Of a stretch of DNA of 64,000 bases, positions 1 to 9,001 are shown piece after piece. This stretch comes from Nostoc sp. KVJ3. GTDB lineage: Bacteria; Cyanobacteriota; Cyanobacteriia; Cyanobacteriales; Nostocaceae. The DNA lies in assembly GCF_026127265.1 (NCBI RefSeq), contig NZ_WWFG01000008.1:1-64000 (forward strand). The letters are read 5' to 3'. The position numbers were made by a program, and so were the translations under genes. Positions within the stretch are counted from its first letter, which is position 1, and every line of letters starts with the position of its first letter. Below the pieces are notes generated by a model that ran no database searches, was not told the origin of the DNA, and saw nothing but the letters and a program-made list of their open reading frames with translations.

Positions 1-117
1 TCGACGATCTTGAGCTAGCACATAGAAGTGATTGGAATACTCTTGTTAGAGCGTAATATTTGGGGAAAATCGCTAAAATGCACTCCCAGAGATGGTTTTA
101 AGGATCTTTATTGAAAC

Positions 118-370
118 AGAATTCAGGAGTCAGGAGTCAGAATTCAGCATTTCTGTACGACTGGCGGATGAATAATCGGCGTTTTTGCACCCCACTAAAT
201 TGAAAATTTAGTGGTCTTCAATCAGTCGCAGGTCTGAATCCCCGACTGATAGCGTTCGCGTAGCGTCTCGTAGAGAAGCGTTAGCGAGTCCGCGTTCGCG
301 CAGCGTCTCGTAGAGAGCGTCTTGATTCTGACTCCTGAATTCTGACTCCTGAATTCTGACTTCTGAATTC
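118..370. repeat. Inverted repeat-bounded cyanobacterial repeat element
   Basis: Copies of a GAATTC/AGGAGTCAG-type motif sit at about 118-147 and, in the opposite orientation and repeated, at about 325-370. Between them, at 250-322, lies a tandemly repeated GCGTTCGCGTAGCGTCTCG-type palindrome of the kind scattered through Nostoc genomes. The layout is that of a non-autonomous palindromic element. No gene is seen in 1-408. Confidence 0.6.
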
Positions 371-408
371 TTCTTCAACAATTGTCTGCTATTTACAAGG
401 AGAGCGAA

Positions 409-1269
409 ATGTACGCTATTACTGGAATTACAGGTCAGGTCGGCGGTGCCGTCGCCCGCAAATTGTTGAGCGACAATCAGTCTGTCTGCGCTGTGATCCG
501 TGATGCTAAGAAGGGAACTGCCTGGGTCGAGCAGGGTTGTGCAGTTGCCCTAGCGGACATGAACGATGCTGACGCACTCACAGCAGCTTTTAGAAAAGCT
601 GAAGGTGTCTTCGTTGTGATTCCGCCAAACTTTGCACCATCACCGGGCTTTCCCGAAACACGGGCAATTGTCGCTGCTCTGCGTACTGCGATCGCAGCAG
701 TGCATCCGGGCAAAGTCGTCTGCCTGTCCACCATTGGCGCACAGGCAACCCAGTCGAACCTACTGACTCAACTTCAGATATTAGAGCAAGTATTGGGGAA
801 TCTGCCGATGCCGATCGCCTTTCTTCGTCCCGCCTGGTTTATGGAGAACGCAGCTTGGGACGTAGTACCCGCCAGAGAGAGTGGCATTATCCAAAGCTTC
901 CTGCAACCGTTGGATAAACCTGTGCCGATGATTGCGACGGCGGATATCGGTCGTGTTGCCTCCGAGTTGCTGCAACAGACTTGGAGTGGACGGCGAATCG
1001 TCGAAATCGAAGGCCCGCACCGGGTAACGCCGAATGACATTGCAAAGGGCTTTTCCAAGATTCTGGGTCGTCCGGTACATGCGGAGGTAGTTCCCCGCGA
1101 AACCTGGGAGGCGCTGTTCAAGGCTCAGGGTACAGCCGATTCAGAGCCGCGCATTCGGATGCTTGACGGTTTCAACGAGGGCTGGATCGAGTTCGAGAGT
1201 GGTGAGTCTGGCTCCATCAAAGGCGAAGTCGAACTGGAAACTGTTCTGAAAAGCTTGGTGGAGCGATGA
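409..1269 (+). CDS. NmrA/SDR-a5-like NAD(P)-binding protein
   Basis: A 286-residue atypical short-chain dehydrogenase of the NmrA/HSCARG or NAD(P)H:quinone oxidoreductase-2 type. The N-terminus carries the Rossmann motif TGITGQVGGAVA, followed by a sensor-like domain with the family motifs FLRPAWFMEN and ATADIGRVA. The ATG at 409 is preferred over the upstream TTG at 382 because AAGGAG lies five bases before it and the Rossmann strand starts immediately. It probably binds NADPH as a redox sensor or a quinone/ketone reductase; the substrate cannot be told. It heads a run of four co-oriented oxidoreductase genes, separated from the next by a 144-bp inverted-repeat element. Confidence 0.85.
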   Translation: MYAITGITGQVGGAVARKLLSDNQSVCAVIRDAKKGTAWVEQGCAVALADMNDADALTAAFRKAEGVFVVIPPNFAPSPGFPETRAIVAALRTAIAAVHPGKVVCLSTIGAQATQSNLLTQLQILEQVLGNLPMPIAFLRPAWFMENAAWDVVPARESGIIQSFLQPLDKPVPMIATADIGRVASELLQQTWSGRRIVEIEGPHRVTPNDIAKGFSKILGRPVHAEVVPRETWEALFKAQGTADSEPRIRMLDGFNEGWIEFESGESGSIKGEVELETVLKSLVER

Positions 1270-1285
1270 TTTAGGAGACTATACC

Positions 1286-1429
1286 CCAATACGGTTCAGT
1301 TAGCGCCAAAAACCTTTCAGGACTTACGCAAAAACTCTAAAACTCTTATTCCTTTGTGTCCTTTGCGCCCTTTATGGTTCGTTTTTTCTTAATTTTGGAT
1401 AAGTCTTGTCCTTAACTGAACCGTATTGG
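1286..1429. repeat. MITE-like element with perfect 17-bp terminal inverted repeats
   Basis: The ends are CCAATACGGTTCAGTTA at 1286-1302 and its exact reverse complement at 1413-1429. The 144-bp interior has no coding potential. The flanks carry similar TATACC strings but no clean duplication. It lies between the NmrA-like and SDR genes. Confidence 0.75.
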
Positions 1430-1497
1430 ATTATACCCATGTTATGACACCCTATTTCAGTGAATCATGTCTCAAAATACACCCAAGGAAATTAACA

Positions 1498-2256
1498 ATG
1501 ACTACGTTATCTGGAAAAGTCGCACTCGTTACAGGTGGAACATCAGGGATTGGTAAAGCAACCGCTCTAGCTCTAGCTCAAGCTGGAGCAAAAGTAGTTG
1601 TTGCAGGTCGTCGGCAAGTTGAAGGTGAAGAAACAATTCGACAGATTCAAGCAATGGGTAGGGAAGGCTTTTCTGTGACGACAGATGTTTCTAAAGAAGC
1701 CGATGTGCAGATACTGATTGAGAAAATAATGACACACTATGGAAGACTCGACATTGCTTTCAATAATGCTGGAGTGGAACAAGATTCCACACCGTTAGCA
1801 GAGCAAACCGAAGCTACTTACGATCGCATCATGGATATCAATGTTAAAGGAGTATGGTTGTCCTTGAAACATGAGATTCCAGCCTTGTTGAAAAGTGGCG
1901 GTGGGGCGATCGTCAATACTAGTTCAGTTTTGGGTTTGGTCGGTGGTGCAATGGTGCCGATTTACACTGCTAGTAAACACGCTGTAGAAGGGCTAACAAA
2001 ATCAGTGGCATTAGAATTTGTCAAGCAAGGAATTCGGGTGAATGCCGTCAGCCCGGGCCCAATTCAAACCGAAATGCTCGATCGCCTTTTCAAAGCAAAT
2101 CCAAAAGCGACCGAGGATTTCATCAAAGGGCAGCCAATGGGTCGGATTGGTACGTCGTCAGAAGTGGTAAATGCTGTATTATGGCTCTGTTCAGACGCTT
2201 CTAGTTTTGTCACTGGACAATCGCTCACAGTTGATGGTGGATTTATCGTGCAATAA
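1498..2256 (+). CDS. SDR family oxidoreductase (glucose-1-dehydrogenase-like)
   Basis: A 252-residue classical short-chain dehydrogenase. It shows the cofactor motif TGGTSGIG near residue 13, NNAG near residue 89, the catalytic Ser and Tyr-x-x-x-Lys in NTSSVLG and YTASKHA, and the C-terminal CSDASSFVTGQSLTVDGG signature. The ATG at 1498 has AAGGA eight bases upstream; the reading frame is open back to 1426, but that extension crosses the neighbouring repeat and lacks family similarity. The function is NAD(P)-dependent alcohol/ketone oxidoreduction with unknown substrate. It is co-oriented with the aldo/keto reductase downstream. Confidence 0.9.
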   Translation: MTTLSGKVALVTGGTSGIGKATALALAQAGAKVVVAGRRQVEGEETIRQIQAMGREGFSVTTDVSKEADVQILIEKIMTHYGRLDIAFNNAGVEQDSTPLAEQTEATYDRIMDINVKGVWLSLKHEIPALLKSGGGAIVNTSSVLGLVGGAMVPIYTASKHAVEGLTKSVALEFVKQGIRVNAVSPGPIQTEMLDRLFKANPKATEDFIKGQPMGRIGTSSEVVNAVLWLCSDASSFVTGQSLTVDGGFIVQ

Positions 2257-2413
2257 CGAAAAACATTCCTCTGGCAGGTTAGGATCTTTTGCGGTTTCTG
2301 CACAGAACATTTTGCGCTGAGTTCTCAAAAGCGTGTCCACACCGCAGATTAGACCTCTAACACTGTTTCGGTTGGCAATTCAGAGTTTTATAGGCAAATC
2401 AAGGAAACTACCA

Positions 2414-3430
2414 ATGAAAACACGCAAACTCGGCAATCAAGGGCTTGTGGTTTCAGAACTAGGACTGGGCTGTATGGGAATGTCTGATTTCTATGGTGGA
2501 CAGGACGAACGAGAAGCGGTCGCCACGATTCACCGGGCATTAGAACTCGGCATTACCTTACTGGATACTGCCGATATGTATGGTCCCTTTACCAATGAAG
2601 AGTTGGTAGGCAGAGCCATCAAAGACCGTCGCGATCGGGTAGCGATCGCAACGAAGTTTGGCATTGTGCGATCGCCAGAGGGTGGATGGAACGGTATTAA
2701 CGGTAAGCCAGAGTATGTGCATCAAGCCTGTGATGCATCGCTGAAGCGGTTAGGTGTAGATGTGATTGACCTTTATTATCAGCACCGGATTGATCCGGAA
2801 GTCCCCATTGAAGACACGATTGGTGCAATGGCGGAACTGGTGCAGCAGGGAAAAGTGCGCTATCTAGGACTTTCAGAAGCCACTCCAGCCACGATTCGAC
2901 GGGCTAATACTGTTCACTCCATTTCTGCCCTGCAAACGGAATATTCCCTCTGGAGCCGCGATCCCGAAGATGAGATTCTGCCCACAGTGCGGGAATTAGG
3001 TATTGGATTTGTACCCTACAGTCCATTGGGTCGAGGCTTTTTGTCAGGACGATTCACCAGCCCAAATGATTTTTCAGAAGACGACTACCGCCGATCTTCC
3101 CCTCGCTTTCAGGGAGAGAATTTCTACAAAAATCTGCAATTAGTGGAGCAAGTAAAGGCGATTGCGGCTGAAAAAGGAGCAACGCCCAGTCAACTCGCCC
3201 TGGCATGGCTGTTAGCCCAAGGAGAAGATATCATTCCCATTCCGGGTACCAAGCAGCGCAAATATCTGGAGGAGAACGTTGCAGCAACAGAAGTTCAGCT
3301 GACAACAGACGACCTGAACCGAATTGAAGTTGTTGCACCAAAAGGAGTGGCCGCAGGCGATAGCTACCCCACTGATATAAGGTCGCTGCAAGAGGCATTA
3401 ACGAACAGCAGACGATCTCAGCCAAATTGA
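2414..3430 (+). CDS. Aldo/keto reductase
   Basis: A 338-residue TIM-barrel NADPH-dependent aldo/keto reductase of the YakC/Tas-like group. It opens with MKTRKLGNQGLVVSELGLG, has the catalytic Asp and Tyr in LLDTADMYGP, Lys in IATKFG, His in YYQHRIDPEVP, and the cofactor-binding IPIPGTKQRKYLEEN. The ATG at 2414 follows AAGGAAA at 2401; an in-frame GTG at 2333 gives a non-family extension. It reduces aldehydes or ketones in the cytoplasm; the physiological substrate is unknown. The flavoprotein gene begins 38 bp downstream, so the two are probably co-transcribed. Confidence 0.9.
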   Translation: MKTRKLGNQGLVVSELGLGCMGMSDFYGGQDEREAVATIHRALELGITLLDTADMYGPFTNEELVGRAIKDRRDRVAIATKFGIVRSPEGGWNGINGKPEYVHQACDASLKRLGVDVIDLYYQHRIDPEVPIEDTIGAMAELVQQGKVRYLGLSEATPATIRRANTVHSISALQTEYSLWSRDPEDEILPTVRELGIGFVPYSPLGRGFLSGRFTSPNDFSEDDYRRSSPRFQGENFYKNLQLVEQVKAIAAEKGATPSQLALAWLLAQGEDIIPIPGTKQRKYLEENVAATEVQLTTDDLNRIEVVAPKGVAAGDSYPTDIRSLQEALTNSRRSQPN

Positions 3431-4621
3431 AGCTGTGTACCAAGACAGCACCTTAAAGGAGATGTGCAATGAACCCTGAATACTACGACGACATTATTAT
3501 CGGCAGTGGCAAAGCAGGTAAAACCCTAGCACCAGCGCTAGTCGCGGACGGACGTAAAACCGCTCTGGTGGAACGCAGCTTAACCATGATTGGTGGTGGG
3601 TGCATCAACATCGCCTGCATCCCTACCAAAACGATGGTTGCCAGTGCAGAGGTCGCCAATACTGTGCGACACAGCGCTGCTTACGGTGTTAAAGCCAATG
3701 CACCCATTGTTGATTTAGCAGCCGTAATTGGGCGCAAACGATCTGTCGTACAGTCCATGCGTGAAATGAATTTGCACAATCTAGAAACTGCTCTGGGTCA
3801 CGAACTGATAGTTGGAGTGGGACGGTTTGTGTCATCCAAAACGATTGAAGTGACAACGGTTGACACCACTCGCTTACTCACCGCAGAACGGTTCTTTATC
3901 AATACAGGCACACGACCGTTAATTCCATCGCTACCTGGACTCACAGAAGCTGGTTTTTTGACGAGCGAATCGATCATGGAACTGGAACAGTTGCCGGAGC
4001 ATCTGATCGTACTTGGGAGTGGCTATATTGGGTTGGAATTTGCCCAGATGTTCCAGCGCTTTGGCTCTCGCGTGACTGTGATTGGGCATAGTGAGCAAAT
4101 TCTATCAAATCAAGATTCAGATATTGCGATCGCCGTTCAAACGCTGCTAGAACGAGAAGGCATTGAATTCTTGCTGAAGACAAATGTATTGAAAGTAGAT
4201 CGCGTTGACAATGCGACTGTCCTTCAGATCCAGGTTGCCGATCGCTCCCTTAGCCTCCAAGGTTCACATTTGCTCGTCGCTATCGGTCGTGCGCCAACCA
4301 CTGATAGCTTAAATTTAGCCGCTGCTGGTGTGACAACTGATGCCCACGGGTTTATTGTAGTCAACGAGCGCCTGGAAACAAACATACCGGGGATTTGGGC
4401 GTTAGGCGACATCAATGGAGGACTGCAATATACCCATGTCTCGCTTGATGATTACCGCATTGTCAAAGCAAATCTGATTGATGGTGGCAACCGCAGCACG
4501 TGCGAGCGATTGATTCCATCCTGTCTGTTCATTGATCCCGAACTGGCTCATGTGGGTTTGACCGAAACCGAAGCACAGCAACAAGGGTATGCCATCCATG
4601 TGGCGAAACTGGATGCCTCAG

Positions 4622-6046
4622 CAGGGTAAGAGCATCTCAATCAGGCTTGACACAAGGAATCAGAAGAATCTAAAGTATTGTCAATGAAACAACTGAGAAC
4701 CTGAATCATATAATTGTTATCCATAGCGGTGCGTTTCATTTTTTGACGAAGACTACGTTTGTAGGTCTGTTCACGGTTAAGAGCATTGAGAACGAAGCGT
4801 CGTAAAAGAGCAAAATTTTGGGGACTGTGGAAAGAACGAATGCGACAAGCGTCTTCTGCAAAAGTACAGTCAAGAGTCCAGTGAGCCTCGTTTTCAATGC
4901 CCCAGTGTTTTCGGATAGCCCGACCGATAATTTGAGCATCACTGTTTAAAGAAGTGAGATAAAACTGAACCTCACGAGTAGTTTTATTCCAAAGATGACG
5001 AACACGGACAACCATAACTAGAGATTGCAAACCTGCCCATAATTTGGGTTGATAAAGCTCACCGATAGCCGCAATGGGTACAGTCCAAACTTCACGAATT
5101 TCCGTGCGATGATGTGCTTTTTCAATCCGTTTGTCATAACTAACATTAATCCCCGAAAATTGCTCTGCTTGCGCTTTGTCAAACCATTCTTTGACTTGAG
5201 AATAGAGCATGGGATGGTTGGCTTTCAGTGCCAGGACATAATCAGCTTTTTTGGCGATAATCTGTTTGGCAATTTCGGTTTGTGTTCCCATTGCATCAAT
5301 GGTGATGATACAGCCAGAGATGTCTAGCATTTCTAACAGTGCTGGAATGGCGGTGATTTCATTGGATTTATCTTCTACTTTCACTTGTGCCAACACTAAA
5401 CTGTGCTCACTCGCCCAGGCACTTATAAGGTGGAGTGCGCTTTGACCTTGATTGCGGTCATAAGAACCCCTAATTGTCTTTCCATCTATGGGGATAATTT
5501 CTCCTCCCATGTTTGTGATTAGGGTTTCTACCCATCTCAAGAAACATCGATTTAATGCTTCTGGGTCGATCAACTCAAACACTCGTCGAAATGTATCATC
5601 TGAGGGAATACCATTTGGTAATGCCAGAAACTCTTCTAACCATGTTTGCTTGCTGATGCCATAATTCTCGATGTCTTCCCACCCTTGTGCTCCAGCTATG
5701 ATTGCTAAAATTGCGATGACTAAGATATCTGTGAATTGATGTTTCTTCGTCCGCTCTACTCTCTTGTCTTTGATATCCGAGAAATGCTCAACTAGACTTT
5801 GTTGAATACTGCCAATGTCTGCTATTTTTCTTGATTTTGGCTGACAACGAGTATTTTTGACACTATCAGCAGATTTAGTTTCAAAGCCCTCTGACATCAA
5901 TTTGGCTCCAGGAGATTTCAATCGAGTAATTGAATTCATCTCATTGATCTTGCTCGGTCGTCAAGTCTATTTTTTACACATTCATTAATACTATCTTCTA
6001 GAACTTGTCAAGTTTTCTTTATACCAAATTAGATGCGCTTACCCTG
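4622..6046 (-). mobile_element. ISAs1-family insertion sequence, copy 1 (complete)
   Basis: The element is 1425 bp. Its left end reads CAGGGTAAGAGCATCTCAAT and its right end, on the opposite strand, CAGGGTAAGCGCATCTAATT, giving imperfect terminal inverted repeats. It is flanked by a perfect 10-bp duplication, GATGCCTCAG, at 4612-4621 and 6047-6056, which fits the 8-10 bp expected for ISAs1. It carries one transposase gene on the minus strand. Confidence 0.95.
4641..5897 (-). CDS. ISAs1-family transposase (H-repeat type)
   Basis: A 418-residue DDE transposase of the ISAs1/H-repeat family. Visible landmarks are the N-terminal FSDIKDKRVERTKKHQFTDI with IAGAQGWEDIENYG, then IPIDGKTIRGSYD and IITIDAMGTQTEIAKQI (catalytic Asp regions), and the C-terminal RKHWGIENEAHWTLD with the catalytic Glu. 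The ATG at 5897 is chosen because GGAG precedes it and it is shared with the other copies; here a one-base-shorter A run also opens the frame upstream to 5939. It differs from copies 2-4 by at least one residue (RRFVLNALN versus RRFALNALN). Confidence 0.95.
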   Translation of the reverse strand: MSEGFETKSADSVKNTRCQPKSRKIADIGSIQQSLVEHFSDIKDKRVERTKKHQFTDILVIAILAIIAGAQGWEDIENYGISKQTWLEEFLALPNGIPSDDTFRRVFELIDPEALNRCFLRWVETLITNMGGEIIPIDGKTIRGSYDRNQGQSALHLISAWASEHSLVLAQVKVEDKSNEITAIPALLEMLDISGCIITIDAMGTQTEIAKQIIAKKADYVLALKANHPMLYSQVKEWFDKAQAEQFSGINVSYDKRIEKAHHRTEIREVWTVPIAAIGELYQPKLWAGLQSLVMVVRVRHLWNKTTREVQFYLTSLNSDAQIIGRAIRKHWGIENEAHWTLDCTFAEDACRIRSFHSPQNFALLRRFVLNALNREQTYKRSLRQKMKRTAMDNNYMIQVLSCFIDNTLDSSDSLCQA

Positions 6047-6553
6047 GATGCCTCAGCGATTCCTAGAGCAAAAACTCTTGGTCAAACCGATGGACTGATG
6101 AAGGCGATCGTGGATACTGAGACAGGTCGTATTCTCGGTTGTTCCCTGTTGTGTCATGAAGCGGGGGAAGTGATTTCGACGGTGCAGATGGTGATGCAAG
6201 CTCAGATGCCTTACACCGTTCTGCGCGATGGCGTTTTGACTCATCCCACGATGACCGAAGGGTTAAACATGCTGTTTTCAAAGTTGTAAAACGCAACCTT
6301 GGGCTTTAATTAAATCCGCAGATCACAGAGTTACATCTTAGACATCTCCTGATAGTTGAGTTTGAGCAAATACTTTGTAGCGGTTAACATAGTTCCACCA
6401 ACCGAAGTAATCGTTAAAAGTGCTAATGCACTAAGTTATTTGTCGAATTGAAACATGATTTTCATAATCTAAAATCCTTTTTTATCGAAAACCAAATTTG
6501 GTCACTACCTCAAATTTCTAGTTTTCCAGAATTTAGCAGAACATAAGAAAACC

Positions 6554-6949
6554 ATGAGACGATTTACCCTGTTTACGCTCCTGTATCTCGCGGCGGGAGT
6601 CTGCCTAACGGTGTTCGCCCTTCAGCATCTTGATATGACTCCGAACGTCAAGACCATCCTATTAGTAGATGCAGGACTGTTATATCTTTTCGCTGTATTC
6701 ACGACCTTCCCATTTTGGCATCAATTTGCACAACGGAGCCAAGCGAGACTGAGCGATAAACCCGCTTGGCAAAAAAACTTTGTGGCGATCGCGCCCTGGT
6801 TTCTGATTGTATCGGTAGTCGTTTCAGCGATCTCCAATGTAATGAGCCACCCCTGGGCGACTGAGACAACTGTAAGTGTGTCTCTGGGACTACCAATCAT
6901 CTTACTGAGTGTAGAAAATCTCTTTGTCAGAAACCAGATCCATCAATAA
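6554..6949 (+). CDS. Small four-helix membrane protein, unknown function
   Basis: A 131-residue hydrophobic protein with four predicted membrane segments, at about residues 5-22, 34-53, 76-95 and 105-122, and a short charged loop (QRSQARLSDKPAWQK) after the second. I do not recognise a named family. It stands alone, with about 260 bp of noncoding sequence before it and no strong ribosome-binding site. The orientation follows the upstream redox genes, but a functional link is not shown. Confidence 0.6.
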   Translation: MRRFTLFTLLYLAAGVCLTVFALQHLDMTPNVKTILLVDAGLLYLFAVFTTFPFWHQFAQRSQARLSDKPAWQKNFVAIAPWFLIVSVVVSAISNVMSHPWATETTVSVSLGLPIILLSVENLFVRNQIHQ

Positions 6950-7105
6950 GCCCATTCGTCTAGGCAAGCAGCTATCTGTTTATGTCTAGTGCTTGTTTTC
7001 TTCTAATCAGTACTCTATCCGTCAGATAGCTTTCCTGACAGAAGCCGTCCGAATTATTGATTTTAAGCATCACAACCAAAACAGATTTTCAAGGAGGTAC
7101 TTTCA

Positions 7106-7432
7106 ATGTTGAATTTTTCTTCGTATACCAGGCTAAAACAGCGCTGTGCAGTTGTTGGAGGAGTGCTAGTCGCGATCGCCATCACAACCTACAGTGCCCC
7201 TGCCAAATCACAACTACCCTCTGCAAATACTCCAGGGGTGGCAAATTCCTCGATCTCATCTAGTCCAGCCCCGGTGTCTGGATCTCCCACACAGAGCGTT
7301 GCAAGCGCTACACCGATTCAGCAGGCAGCCGTCCAAGCTATTCGTGACTACTACAGCGCGATCTCCAGTCAAGACTATCGGCGAGCATACTCAGCTTGGG
7401 ATAGAAATGGGGCAGCCAGCCAACAAGAGTAG
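7106..7432 (+). pseudogene. Secreted protein, 3' part lost at an IS junction
   Basis: The ATG at 7106 has an excellent AAGGAGG ribosome-binding site nine bases upstream. The N-terminus is a typical signal peptide (basic RLKQR, hydrophobic core VVGGVLVAIAITTYSAPA, then AKS), followed by a Ser/Pro/Ala-rich linker and a start of folded sequence, AVQAIRDYYSAISSQDYRRA, which resembles NTF2-like secreted proteins. The frame runs directly into the interior of a truncated ISAs1-like transposase and stops at a TAG there, so roughly 106 native residues remain. Confidence 0.7.
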
Positions 7433-8566
7433 AGCGGACGAAGAAACATCAATTCACAGATATCTTAGTCATCGCAATTTTAGCAATCATAGCTGGAGCA
7501 CAAGGGTGGGAAGACATCGAGAATTATGGCATCAGCAAGCAAACATGGTTAGAAGAGTTTCTGGCATTACCAAATGGTATTCCCTCAGATGATACATTTC
7601 GACGAGTGTTTGAGTTGATCGACCCAGAAGCATTAAATCGATGTTTCTTGAGATGGGTAGAAACCCTAATCACAAACATGGGAGGAGAAATTATCCCCAT
7701 AGATGGAAAGACAATTAGGGGTTCTTATGACCGCAATCAAGGTCAAAGCGCACTCCACCTTATAAGTGCCTGGGCGAGTGAGCACAGTTTAGTGTTGGCA
7801 CAAGTGAAAGTAGAAGATAAATCCAATGAAATCACCGCCATTCCAGCACTGTTAGAAATGCTAGACATCTCTGGCTGTATCATCACCATTGATGCAATGG
7901 GAACACAAACCGAAATTGCCAAACAGATTATCGCCAAAAAAGCTGATTATGTCCTGGCACTGAAAGCCAACCATCCCATGCTCTATTCTCAAGTCAAAGA
8001 ATGGTTTGACAAAGCGCAAGCAGAGCAATTTTCGGGGATTAATGTTAGTTATGACAAACGGATTGAAAAAGCACATCATCGCACGGAAATTCGTGAAGTT
8101 TGGACTGTACCCATTGCGGCTATCGGTGAGCTTTATCAACCCAAATTATGGGCAGGTTTGCAATCTCTAGTTATGGTTGTCCGTGTTCGTCATCTTTGGA
8201 ATAAAACTACTCGTGAGGTTCAGTTTTATCTCACTTCTTTAAACAGTGATGCTCAAATTATCGGTCGGGCTATCCGAAAACACTGGGGCATTGAAAACGA
8301 GGCTCACTGGACTCTCGACTGTACTTTTGCAGAAGACGCTTGTCGCATTCGTTCTTTCCACAGTCCCCAAAATTTTGCTCTTTTACGACGCTTCGCTCTC
8401 AATGCTCTTAACCGTGAACAGACCTACAAACGTAGTCTTCGTCAAAAAATGAAACGCACCGCTATGGATAACAATTATATGATTCAGGTTCTCAGTTGTT
8501 TCATTGACAATACTTTAGATTCTTCTGATTCCTTGTGTCAAGCCTGATTGAGATGCTCTTACCCTG
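7425..8566 (+). mobile_element. ISAs1-family IS, copy 2 (5'-truncated)
   Basis: Nearly identical to copies 3 and 4 from the codons for VERTKKHQFTD onward, but the left end and about 55 transposase codons are missing. The breakpoint lies within a short ACAAGAG/AGAGTAGAGCGG match shared with the host gene at 7422-7432. The right end TCTTACCCTG at 8557-8566 is intact. With only one end, it cannot transpose by itself. Confidence 0.9.
7429..8547 (+). pseudogene. ISAs1-family transposase, N-terminally truncated
   Basis: Open in the transposase frame from 7429 to the stop at 8547, but without the original start. The longest internally initiated product would begin at GTG 7606 and be 313 residues, starting inside FRRVFELIDPEAL. 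The DDE core and C-terminus match the full copies. The N-terminal domain is gone, so activity is unlikely. Confidence 0.9.
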
Positions 8567-8703
8567 GCGACGGCAATCCTAACTGATGTACTGAATCAAA
8601 CCCCTGCCTATCTGTTATTAGACGATTCACAGAATACATCAACAGTTAAATTACTCTTGATCACAACCAATGTAAATACCTGTTTACGTAATTATAACTA
8701 GCA
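8567..8703 (+). other. Open gene-end fragment next to IS copy 2
   Basis: Immediately after the IS end, a frame stays open for about 45 codons (ATAILTDVLNQTPAYLLLDD...) and ends at a TAG near 8700. It could be the 3' remnant of a gene truncated by the rearrangement that also removed the IS left end. I do not recognise the product. From about 8704 to 9001 I see no gene. Confidence 0.3.
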
Positions 8704-9001
8704 TGGGCATCGCTATGCAGGAAAACTTTCTGCATTATGTTCATCTAGGTAAATAGACCAAATGAACGCAATGCTAGACTATATACTAACCTAGACAAGT
8801 ATCATGATGCAGCACGAGCGACGTTAAAGTTGGATTTTTAACTGTGTAATTTCTGACATCAAAAACTAACTCGCAATCACCTAAAGTCCCTTCGGTCATC
8901 AGTGAGCATCTTGGCGTTCGTAAATAGAATTCAATAAAGTAAAATGGCACATCAAATTGGGATAATCTCTTTTAGTCGTAAATATTTTACCCCTGACCAA
9001 G

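Larger units (their letters stand above)
3469..6289 (+). pseudogene. Mercuric reductase-like FAD disulfide oxidoreductase, split by an IS
   Basis: A class I pyridine nucleotide-disulfide oxidoreductase. The first part (3469-4621) has the FAD motif IIGSGKAGKTLAPAL, the redox-active Cys pair in CINIACIPTK, the NAD(P) motif LGSGYIGLEFAQ and the ALGDINGG FAD site. Removing the IS and one copy of the 10-bp duplication GATGCCTCAG joins codons perfectly (AKLDASAIPRAK) and restores 461 codons ending at 6289, including the dimerisation domain with its HPTMTEG motif. The split gene cannot make the C-terminal active-site His region. RBS AAGGAG lies ahead of the ATG. The MerA assignment is by family resemblance; no other mer genes are nearby. 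Confidence 0.9.

Noticed and set aside
4641..5939. Starting copy 1 transposase at 5939 (432 aa)
   Set aside because: The extra 14 codons depend on an A run that is one base longer in copies 3 and 4; the shared ATG with GGAG is better supported.
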